10,416 bases of DNA from Larix sibirica (GCA_004151065.3 NWUY0300019737.1:37537-47952); one strand, 5' to 3'. Shown: positions 1-7,346, counted from the first letter of the stretch. Notes: a model not told the origin generated them from the sequence alone. A program made the numbers and translations.

Positions 1-284
1 CACTGAGGGGTTGGTTGGGTGGAGAGTCATCCTCCACACATTGTTTTCCTACCTTACTTGTAGAGATTCAAAGGTACATCTTTCAACATTTCTTTGGGTT
101 ACAGGTATGCTTGCATCTTGTTACATTAAATTATTATTATGATCAATTGTAAAATGGTTAGATCAACTTGTGCATGGAAATGATATTGATTTTAGTTAAT
201 TGTCTTATGATATTGCCTTAATTCTTTGTCTACCAAATCTATCTGTAATAAATCTAAGTTTTAAATATGATTCGGGGAATTACA
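1..284 (+). repeat. 3' part of an LTR (copy A), cut by window start
   Basis: This stretch aligns by eye with 2818-3096, with many substitutions and small indels. It ends in TTACA, followed by two bases and a primer-binding-site-like sequence. That is the expected right edge of a 5' LTR. The left part of the LTR lies outside the window; copy B predicts roughly 300 more bases. The divergence from copy B is clearly visible, so the two LTRs have been separating for a long time or belong to different insertions. Orientation is plus, judged from the primer site and the downstream polypurine tract. Confidence 0.85.
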
Positions 285-286
285 TT

Positions 287-298
287 TGGTATCAAAGC
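287..298 (+). promoter_or_regulatory. Primer binding site A (initiator-Met tRNA type)
   Basis: The sequence TGGTATCAAAGC lies two bases after the LTR end. It differs at one position from TGGTATCAGAGC, the usual plant primer binding site complementary to the 3' end of initiator methionine tRNA. Copy B at 3099-3110 has the canonical form, so the mismatch here is probably a later G-to-A change. Confidence 0.85.
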
Positions 299-1649
299 TC
301 GACATCACCATGATTGTTAAATAGTAAATGACTCACTGCTCTCATTCACGTTTAGTATCACTCTGAATTTTCCCCTGGCAATCCTAATAGCTTCGCCCTC
401 CAATTTTTTTCCCAAATCAATCTCTCTGATAGGGTATTGTTTTTTTTAAGTTCTTCAAAACAATTTGTTCTATACGCATCTATTTTTGGGCATACAATTA
501 TCCTCGATGTTTCTACATGCCTAAGATTTTGATGGAGATTGTAGGATATATTTCAAGCTGCACAAAGATAATGACATATATACTCTTTAATTTTTATGGA
601 CCCTGTCTTTACTCCACCACGGGTTTTGGCCATCTACTTTGCTCAACCCAATCTCTTCGTAGCCATAATTGCGACATGATGGACTTGATTGTGACTAAAG
701 ACTACAATATACATAACCATGAAATTATTGCTAATGAAACCTTAATAATTCTAAAAATAATAAGCCAACATTCTATAAACCCATCCTAAGGCATTTCAGG
801 GACCAAAAATACAAATAAAGAATAGGCTTCTCTCACAAATATGTTATTTTTTCAAAATTCTGAAAAAGTCACTTGTTAAGTATGATCGAACTTGTCTAGA
901 GTTCATGTATTCCTATTAAAACAATAAAATTAATCAATAATCTAACATGTCTTACATTTTTTATATGAAGGTTTAATAATATCCTTGTCTATAATGACAT
1001 TCATAATTACTCACCATCTCTTTACCCTGTCTTGGATATCTTTTATTTATTACTGAGAATTCTAATGCAACTCTACCTTTATGGGTTAACTCATTTTAGA
1101 ATACTAACTTAAAGGACTCTTTTCAAATTATACCCCATGCAAAAGTAACCACATGACGTATATGTTTAAACGAAACCCTATTTTAAAGAAGAGACAATCT
1201 ATTTCTCATATCTTCTTTTGAAAGTGAACATAATGGTAGAATCTTGTCTATATAGATTAATTCAAAATGACATTTATTTTATATAAGGCCTAGTTTTCAT
1301 TACATGGGGCAACTTGCACCACAATATTTCAAAGGCAAGTCTTAATTGTGACAAGAATACATACCTCATTCAAGGTAATAATATATAAATACAATATCTA
1401 GAAATGAAAAAGATAACTCAATTTTTATTAAGAATAATAATCAGATGAATAAATTTCACTAAATACTACAATAACACAACTTTCAATCAAATAACATTAT
1501 AAAGTTAGTTAATTAATCTTTAAAAAATAATATAAAAATAAAAGTAAAAAGTTGAAAACAAAAGCAAAACTTACATGCTACTTTTTACCAGCTCTAAACA
1601 ACTATATTATATTTAATTTAGTTTGTTTTATTTTTATAAAAATAAATAA

Positions 1650-1703
1650 AAAGAAGTTCTCTATTCACCGTATAGTAAAGAAGCTTTCTATTCACCATAT
1701 AGT
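1650..1703 (+). repeat. 27-bp tandem duplication
   Basis: Two adjacent 27-base units start at 1650 and 1677. Both begin AAAGAAG and share CTATTCACC and TATAGT; they differ at three positions. The duplication lies in the AT-rich half of internal region A and has no visible coding role. Confidence 0.85.
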
Positions 1704-2492
1704 AATACTTAGAAGAGGTATTGGCAAAAATATTAGCACCCTTATTAGAGTTAAACATAAAATCAATTAATTCTTAGACATTTTGCATTTGGGTAAATAC
1801 AACTTTATCTTGGTTTTAATTTGAATTAGGATGGACTCTTGACCTCCCCAACTTTGGGGAATAGATCTCACATTTAGTTCATGATTGCTTAAACTAATCC
1901 TTAGATCTAGTTGCCTTTAGGGAGGATATGGAGGAAGTAGGGCTAGCCTTTTGAGATGCTTGGGGTATATTGAGTAGTGTATAGGTAACTAGATACTTGG
2001 CCTACCCCATATGAGGTCTTTGAGGCCAACAAGACCGAAAGTGGGAGGGTTGTTGAGGCTGTAGAAACTTCTGATGACTACTATGGGATTGCACTCCAGT
2101 AGAGGACTTGTGCCATGGTGAGTGAGACCATACAAAGTTTGATGTGGAGGGTTATGGAGGTGGGGGATGGTATGATTCTTAGGGTGAGGGTGTCCAAGGG
2201 AGGAAGTAAACCATACATAAAGATAATAACGATACTTCATAATATGAATTGATTGATACATAATGGTATGAATTGGTTGCACATTAGGCATCTAGTAAGA
2301 ATAATCAAGAGCATGTAGTAGTATAGGTTATTGTATTTTTTATTGGTGCAGTAGTAAGAATTACCCGTATTGACCACATGAGTAACTCTTTCACCTGTTC
2401 AATATTACTAGTTATCTTTGTACTGCGTGTGATTCTACTCAATGTTGTGAACCTATCTTTTTTGGGAATATAACTTCGGGACGAAGTTTCCT

Positions 2493-2504
2493 GAAGGAGG
2501 GAGA
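2493..2504 (+). promoter_or_regulatory. Polypurine tract of copy A element
   Basis: GAAGGAGGGAGA is a run of twelve purines four bases before the LTR start at 2509. It is the expected primer for plus-strand DNA synthesis. It directly follows the GGGACGAAGTTTCC stretch typical of the 3' end of plant Ty3/gypsy internal regions. The CTTA spacer between tract and LTR is slightly longer than usual. Confidence 0.75.
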
Positions 2505-2508
2505 CTTA

Positions 2509-3096
2509 TGTAACAACCCAAAATTTGTATTAAACTAGTTATAAATAAAAAACATAGGAAAAATAAGTAAAAGGTATATTAAATAAAAATTAAATAAAAA
2601 ATAATAATAAAAAGGAGAATTTGTTAGTTAAAATCAATTAAATATACACGGTTCAAGTACCAAAGGAATGAAAGATAATATTTAAAACGAGGAGGATTGG
2701 AGGGGAAGGGTATGTTATTATTCTTAGATTCTTGTTGAGATAGGGATGGTTATGGAAGATAAGAGAATAGATCTGGCTCAGGTTTATTGGTTGAGCACCT
2801 GAGGGCTCTCAATGGTTCACTGAGATGTTGGTTGAGTGGAGAGACTCCGTCCCCCACATGTTGTTTTCCTATAGTGCTTGTAGAGGTACATATTTCAACA
2901 TTTATTTGGGTTACAGATACGCTTCCTTCGTGTTCCATTAAATGATTTTTATCATCAACTGTAAAATGGTTAGATCAACTTGTGTATGGAATTGAAATTG
3001 ATTTTAGTTAATTGTCTTATGATATTGCCTTAATTATTTGTCTATCAAATCTATTTGTAATAAATCTAATTTTTAAATCCAATTCGGGACCTTACA
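2509..3096 (+). repeat. Complete LTR (copy B), 588 bp
   Basis: The repeat starts TGTAACAACCC and ends TTACA, giving TG...CA ends and a 5-base terminal inverted repeat (TGTAA/TTACA). It is bounded on the left by a polypurine tract and on the right by a two-base gap and a canonical initiator-Met primer binding site. The part from 2818 matches window positions 1-284. A TATAAATA string at 2540-2547 is a possible TATA element but lies very near the left edge, so I do not call it a promoter. Because this LTR has a polypurine tract on one side and a primer site on the other, it serves as 3' LTR of one copy and 5' LTR of the next. Confidence 0.88.
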
Positions 3097-4138
3097 TTTG
3101 GTATCAGAGCTTGGAATCACCATGATCATTAAATAGTAAATGATTTACTGCTCTCAATCACGTTTAGTAATTCTCCCAATTTTCCCTTGACAATTTTGGC
3201 AGCTACACCCTCCAAAATTTTGCCCAAAGCAATCTCTCTGACAGGGTATGTTTATTTTTTATTCTTTAGAATAACTTATTCTATACATGTATGTTTATGG
3301 GCATACAATTATCCTCCAAGTTTCTGCCCGCCTAAGCTTCTAATGGATATTGGAAGATAGATTCCATGTTGCACAAAGACAATTGCATATCTACTCTTTA
3401 ATGTTTATGGGCTCTGTTTTTCACTCATCCTCCATGGGGTTTTGACCATCTACTCTGCTCAACCCAACCTCATGGTAGCAGTAATTGCGACATGACAGAC
3501 TGGATCGAAACTCAAAACTACAATATACATAACCATAAAAGTGTTCCTAATGAAACCCCAATATTTCTAAAAATAATAAGTCAACATTTCAGAGAGCCAT
3601 CCTAAGGCATTTAAGGGACCAAAATTTTCACCAAAATTACAAATAAAGAAAGGGCTTCTCTCACAGATAGGTTATGTTTTCAAAATTATGAAAGGCACCT
3701 AGTAAGTATTGTCGAACTTTTCTAGAGGGCATGTATTGTTATTGAATAGTGAAATTAAGAAATAAGCTAACATGTCTTACAATTTTGATATCAAAGTTTT
3801 ATAATATCCTTTCCATTATATACAAGGATAATGGCAAGCATTTTTGCAAGGGGTACATTAGAAGTTTTATGGGACTCTTTTCAAATTGTACCCCCTGGAA
3901 AAATGCAACCACATGATGTATATGTTTAAACTAAACCCTATTTAAAAGAAGAAACCATCTATTTCTTATATCTTATGCATTTCTAGAAGGTGAACATAAT
4001 GGTAGAATCCTGTTTATATTTAGCTTAATTCAAAATGACATTTCTTTTATATATGACCTAGTTTTCATTACATTTCACAACTCGTATAACTATATTTTAA
4101 AGGCAAATCTCAATTGTGACAAGAGTACATGTCATTCA
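3097..4138 (+). mobile_element. Second internal region (copy B), left segment
   Basis: This segment aligns collinearly with 285 to about 1370 of copy A, with scattered substitutions and indels. One block differs: between the shared ATAATATCC and GGACTCTTTTCAAATT strings copy A has about 129 bases (985-1113) and copy B about 62 (3810-3871), with little similarity. In copy B this block holds a short inverted repeat, CCATTAT/ATAATGG, at 3813-3834. No coding potential is shared between the copies. The segment stops where the Penelope-like element is inserted and resumes at about 5705. Confidence 0.8.
3099..3110 (+). promoter_or_regulatory. Primer binding site B (initiator-Met tRNA type)
   Basis: TGGTATCAGAGC, two bases after the LTR end, is an exact match to the common plant primer binding site complementary to the 3' end of initiator methionine tRNA. 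Confidence 0.92.
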
Positions 4139-4195
4139 TGCGGTTTTCACAGTCCTTCATGTTTGCAGAATTGAATAAACTGTGTGGAGGATTTA

Positions 4196-4240
4196 ATCTC
4201 GACATTTCAGGCTGAGTAGCACAACCCATCTTCAGGAGAT
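4196..4240 (-). ncRNA. Hammerhead-ribozyme-like motif of the Penelope-like element
   Basis: On the minus strand 45 bases fold like a small type I hammerhead. Helix I is ATCTC/GAGAT (4240-4236 with 4200-4196), perfectly paired. The core heptamer is CTGAAGA (4235-4229), a match to CUGANGA. One unpaired T (4228) is followed by helix II GGGTT/AGCCT (4227-4223 with 4213-4209; two G-U pairs, nine-base loop). GAAA follows (4208-4205) and then TGTC (4204-4201), whose final C would be the cleavage position before helix I. Penelope-like elements are known to carry hammerheads with a very short helix III that work best as dimers, often through a self-complementary ACGU; here it reads AUGU, as CpG decay would give. 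The extra T beside the core argues against full activity. It lies about 630 bases past the ORF end, as expected for the element's terminal repeat. Confidence 0.6.
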
Positions 4241-4319
4241 ACCAAAGAGTCTCAATTTTTGATAGTAGGTCCAAGGTTGCTTTAAATAGTCTTAAGATAT
4301 TACGTGTAATGTAGGCCAG

Positions 4320-4770
4320 TTTGTTTTTTAGAATTAGGTTATTATATTAATTTTTATTTACATGTTAATTTTTGTTTTCTTAACCTAATCTTAATTGAAT
4401 AACAATTTTTATTAATAATTTATTTTTATATATGTGTTACTAATATTATTTAATTTTCATTAGTTAATTTATGTTATAATTTTTATTAATAAATTATTTA
4501 TGTGTGTTAACAATATTATTCATTGAAATAATGTAATACTTTTTAAATTAATTTGTTATTTTTTATTATTATAAATTTAATTTTAATTAGTTAATGCTTG
4601 TTTTAATTTTTTACAATATAGAAATAATGTAATTACTTATCAAAAAATAATTGGCTTAGCAATATAAAATTAGTACTATAAAATTAATTAATTGGTACTA
4701 TAAAATTATGTTTCATTAGTTAATTTATGCTTTAATTTTTTAAGATGTTGTATTAATTAGGTAGTCCTCA
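4320..4770. repeat. AT-rich block with degenerate repeats in Penelope-like 3' region
   Basis: This block is very AT-rich. A motif of the form ATTAGTTAATttatGttttAATTTTT occurs three times, beginning near 4459, 4586 and 4715, about 128 bases apart. Shorter repeats overlap: GTACTATAAAATTA at 4673 and 4695, GAAATAATGTAAT at 4525 and 4621, and an AATTTTTATTAATAA unit at 4404 and 4478. It lies between the endonuclease stop and the hammerhead-like motif. It may be the element's own 3' untranslated region or a later insertion; the sequence alone does not decide. Confidence 0.6.
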
Positions 4771-4869
4771 TTTTAAAGGCTTAAGGGGGAGCTATGTAAC
4801 GAAATCCACAAAGGGTTGAGATGAGGAAATATAAGAGGGTAAAGGAAGGAGCTAAGGCGCCAAGATTAA

Positions 4870-5685
4870 TTAGCCCTCTTTCTTAATAAGGTTGATAACA
4901 GGGGTCCATGATTTGCTCAATTTTCATCCGTCATCCCTATTTAGGTTGTGTGGGTGTTTTTCTATTTCTATAGCCTCACGGATTTTTCTCTTCGTGAAGT
5001 TATCAACGCTAGCAATAACCTTTGTATCCTCTATACAAACATGGTGTTTAGAGGTCTGCGAGTGTTCTTCCAGAGCTGAATTCTTTGTCCTACCATGAAT
5101 AATGTATGTACTGTGTTCTTTTAGTCTTACTTGAATTGAGCGGCCTGTTTCTCCGATGTATAGTTTGTGACAGTCACATGGTACTGAGTAAACTCCTTTC
5201 ATTTTCCTCGGATCTATCCTGTCTTTTGCGTGGTCTAGAATCTTTCCTAAGGAACTTGGTGGAGAGAAAGCGACCCCAATTCTATGCTTATGTAAGATTC
5301 AAGCTAATTTATCTGTGGCCCCTTGAACATAGGGGAGGCTAATTGTTTTAAGTAGGCCCTCTTCCTTAGTTTTTGTCTGTTTCCCATCTTGTGATTTCTT
5401 AATGGTCTTGGGGATTAGTTTTTCCTCATAGTCATTTTCTTTGAAGACCTCAACTAGATGTTCAAGTTCTTGAGGTAAATGTGATGTGTCTGAGATTCTC
5501 TTGGCTCTTATTGCTAGAGTGTTTATGATACCTATTTCCTGGGCTGGATGATGATGAGAGTTTGTCTGGATGTATTTGTCAGTGTGGGTTTTTATTTTTA
5601 TTTTATTTCGGTAAACTTCATGTGAAAGAGAGACATCATTGTTTTTTGTGAGGAGGACATATAAGAGTACATGTCTCATGGGCAT
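4870..5685 (-). pseudogene. Penelope-like polyprotein, C-terminal part with GIY-YIG endonuclease
   Basis: In Penelope-like elements one protein carries a reverse transcriptase and a GIY-YIG nuclease that nicks the target for target-primed reverse transcription. Here only the C-terminal third remains. From 5685 down, one frame reads through VLLTKNND, SHEVYRNK and THTDKYIQTNSHHHPAQ, all typical of the region just after the reverse transcriptase core, then a basic linker and FSPPSSLGK. The nuclease follows (numbering from the Met at 5202): GVY 3-5, C9, C11 and H12, YIG 15-17, R21 and R26, EEH 45-47, and the probable metal-binding Glu in REAIEI (75-80). TGA interrupts the frame at 5299-5301 and 4924-4926; downstream of the second stop the family-like KLSKSW continues to a TAA at 4870-4872. 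Both stops fit CGA-to-TGA decay of methylated CpG. The frame is otherwise undisturbed, so the copy is relatively recent. It is not functional. The N-terminal limit is uncertain. Confidence 0.88.
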
Positions 5686-5704
5686 AGACCAATATTTAAT
5701 TTAT

Positions 5705-5839
5705 CTACACCTATTCAAGGTAATAATATAAATGCAATATCCTATCATACTTTAGAGATGGAAAATATAACTCAAATTTTATTAAGAATAATAATTAACA
5801 AGATGAATAAATTTCACTTAATGATACAATAACACGACT
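5705..5839 (+). mobile_element. Second internal region (copy B), resumed segment
   Basis: After the Penelope-like insertion, the sequence from ATTCAAGGTAATAATATA onward aligns with about 1370-1481 of copy A, including AGATGAATAAATTTCACT and the ACAATAACAC string. Similarity ends at about 5839, where a GC-richer segment with a strong hairpin begins. The remaining kilobase of the internal region and the closing LTR are not found to the right within this window. Confidence 0.8.
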
Positions 5840-6015
5840 CTCTGACGCTTGGAACTTGGGTGGAGAGGGTGAAATTCACACCTCTCCACGATAATATTTT
5901 AATTCTAAAGGATTTCTACAGTTCAGAGGGCGATATTGCGGTAAGGTTTAGGTTTGGCCGCAGGAACTTTCTACGATGATTCGTCCTCATGGATTAGGTG
6001 GAAGTCAATGTCAAT
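5840..6015 (+). other. Presumed 5' leader of the LINE-like relic
   Basis: This stretch has no gene and is less AT-rich than its left neighbour. Apart from the hairpin it holds short GC-containing stretches (GGCGATATTGCGG, GGTTTGGCCGCAGG) unlike the LTR element. It is probably the untranslated leader or the extreme N-terminal coding part of the ORF1-like relic that follows. That assignment is inference. Confidence 0.35.
5860..5889 (+). repeat. 12-bp-stem hairpin
   Basis: GTGGAGAGG (5860-5868) pairs perfectly with CCTCTCCAC (5881-5889). The inner GTG (5869-5871) pairs with CAC (5877-5879), leaving one bulged A and an AAATT loop. It sits about 20 bases inside the segment that follows the end of copy B, so it may mark the edge of the next insertion. 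No T-run follows, and bacterial-type termination is not relevant here. Confidence 0.8.
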
Positions 6016-7346
6016 ATGGAGGAGGATGGAGAACTCTTTGATTATTCTGAGGACCCTTATGAGGGTCAGGATATATGGTTGTCCCCTATTGGTAGACAAA
6101 TGGAAATAGGGTTTGGTGGTTCTTCGGAAAAAGGTGTTATCAGCGGTCTAATAGAATTGATCGAAGTTTCATAAGGTGTTAATATTGTCAGTTTTGATTC
6201 AATTGTGTCGAATATTGGTTGTTGGATCCTAGATTCTAGCTCTTTGGATTCTTCCCAGTGCATCCTGTTTCCAACGAGTCCCTCCCTTTTCTAGGTGGAA
6301 AGTCCAGTTGCCGCCTCTTGGCCTTTTCAGTCAATTTCCTCAGGGTTGGAGATTTTTCCCATTCCTTCATCTTTTGAAGTCTCATTCAACTCTTTAGATC
6401 CTTTTTCTTATTTCCATAAGGATTTATTCCTCCCAAACTCATCTCTTGCTTCTCAAGGGGAGTTCAGTGTGGGCCTCCAAATGTGGGCTTGCTCGGGTCG
6501 ACGAATTTGTTATCCTCCTCAGGAGCAGGGATTTATAGGGTTAGTGAAGGTTTTCCAAATCTGCTATTGGAACAGGTTGATCAAGGTGTTTTGGGACTGC
6601 TTCAAGTGTCCATTTCCCACCACTATGTGGATGCATTTGTTGTCGAACCTCCTGAAACTCAGATCCCAGAGGCGCAAATAGAGAGCAGGAGGTCCGGTAG
6701 AAAAAATAAAATCAAGTGTATTAAACCAAAAGGTTAGGAAGTTGAGCTGGTTTTTGGAACGGATATACAAATTAACAATGTGGTTGAGTTTGCAAATAGA
6801 GCCATTATTGGTAGGGATCAAGGAAGGAGATTTGGGGTCAACATCCTCAAAAATTGGGTAAGGGAGAATTGGAGTCAGAAATTTGAATATTGCCCCACTA
6901 TTTTTGTTTTGTCTAGAGGTTGGTTTGTGTTTCTATTAAATTCCTTTAAGAATGCACTATGGGTTTTGCAGCAAAATTGGTATATCAACTCCACTCTGAT
7001 GGATTTGAAGAGATGGACCCATTTTTTTGACCCACAACATGAAAGGATTATACACCTCTAGTTTGGGTCCACTTCCCTGGTCTTCCTTTGGAGTTTTGGT
7101 TGATAGAGGATTTTAAGCATTGGGATTTTCCTGGAAACCGACATGTCCTTTGAAGCATCAGGAGGAATAACAACGGCTCGGATTTTGGTCAACTTGGACA
7201 CTAGGGAGGGTCTTTTAGAAGATATAAATTTTGTGGTATGGAAAAGGGCCCATGTTCAGAGCCTGGATTTAAGTGACTTAAGTGATTTAAGTCATCTCAA
7301 TGAGATATTAAGTCACAACCATAGATCTAGTGAGGCCGAGATCTAA
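6016..7346 (+). pseudogene. LINE (L1-type) ORF1-like protein with DUF4283-like domain, broken
   Basis: In plant L1-type LINEs, ORF1 encodes an RNA-binding protein whose conserved part is DUF4283 followed by a zinc knuckle. The acidic N-terminus begins at the ATG 6016 (MEEDGELFDYSED) in frame 1, with stops at 6172-6174 and 6292-6294. The frame changes near 6480. Frame 3 then runs through a basic SRRSGRKNK stretch, a TAG at 6735-6737 and the domain core from about 6780: NRAIIGRDQGRRFGV, WVRENW, LSRGWFVF, LKRWTHFFDPQHER. A shift at about 7055 gives VWVHFPGLPLEFW, and another at about 7120 gives GIFLETD, ARILVNLDTREGL. No zinc knuckle is recognisable after about 7270, and no endonuclease or reverse transcriptase ORF follows. 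The order and spacing fit DUF4283 well. The copy is old and non-functional. Confidence 0.8.
7273..7316 (+). repeat. Nested inverted repeat at end of LINE-like relic
   Basis: GTGACTTAA (7273-7281) is the exact reverse complement of TTAAGTCAC (7308-7316). Between them ATCTCA (7294-7299) pairs perfectly with TGAGAT (7301-7306) around a single A. The left arm is also locally repetitive (AAGTGACTTAAGTGATTTAAGTCAT). It lies where similarity to the ORF1-like protein fades and may mark a breakpoint. Confidence 0.75.

Larger units (their letters stand above)
285..2508 (+). mobile_element. Internal region of non-autonomous LTR retrotransposon (copy A)
   Basis: This 2.2 kb stretch runs from the primer binding site to the polypurine tract and the next LTR. 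I see no gag, protease, reverse transcriptase, RNase H or integrase motif on either strand. The longest open frames (for example 517-789) are not kept open in the second copy. The region is AT-rich to about 1800 and more mixed in composition from 1800 to 2500. The last 50 bases, with an ACTTCGGGACGAAGTTTCC stretch just before the purine tract, resemble the end of plant Ty3/gypsy elements that start with TGTAAC. The best reading is a LARD-like element mobilised in trans, or an internally deleted Ty3/gypsy element. Positions 285 to about 1481 match copy B (3097-4138 plus 5705-5839). The part from 1482 to 2508 has no counterpart in the window. Confidence 0.75.
4139..5704 (-). mobile_element. 5'-truncated Penelope-like retroelement insertion
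   Basis: About 1.57 kb interrupts internal copy B. Sequence on the left ends near TACATGTCATTCA (4126-4138) and resumes on the right near CTACACCTATTCAAGG (5706-5720). Uninterrupted copy A has TACATACCTCATTCAAGG at the same place. The shared material suggests a decayed target-site duplication of about 8-14 bases. On the minus strand the insert contains the downstream end of the reverse transcriptase region, a linker, a GIY-YIG endonuclease, a 3' untranslated region of about 730 bases and a hammerhead-like fold near the 3' edge. The upstream part of the gene is missing, as expected for 5'-truncated target-primed insertion. GIY-YIG Penelope-like elements in plants are known from conifers (named Dryad, proposed to come from arthropods by horizontal transfer). 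Assignment to Dryad is inference. Confidence 0.82.

Noticed and set aside
517-789. 90-codon open frame on the plus strand in internal copy A
   Set aside because: The homologous part of copy B (about 3330-3605) carries indels and stops, the amino-acid sequence is not recognisable, and the codons look like unconstrained AT-rich DNA.
1845-1860. TCCCCAA/TTGGGGA hairpin
   Set aside because: A 7-bp stem with a two-base gap is too small and isolated to support a function.
1989-2291. 100-codon open frame on the minus strand
   Set aside because: No domain is recognisable and the composition (many His, Pro, Ile, Tyr) looks like a chance antisense frame. The plus strand here has scattered short frames that might be a gag remnant, but nothing firm.
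2540-2547. TATAAATA as an LTR promoter
   Set aside because: It lies only about 30 bases from the left LTR edge in AT-rich DNA, where such strings are common.
2750-2938. 62-codon minus-strand frame
   Set aside because: It lies wholly inside the LTR at 2509-3096 and is not preserved in the other LTR copy.
4892-5342. Plus-strand open frames opposite the endonuclease
   Set aside because: They are antisense shadows of the Penelope-like gene, whose motifs are clear on the minus strand.
6052-6067. GACCCT/AGGGTC hairpin
   Set aside because: A 6-bp stem inside the ORF1-like relic is within chance expectation.
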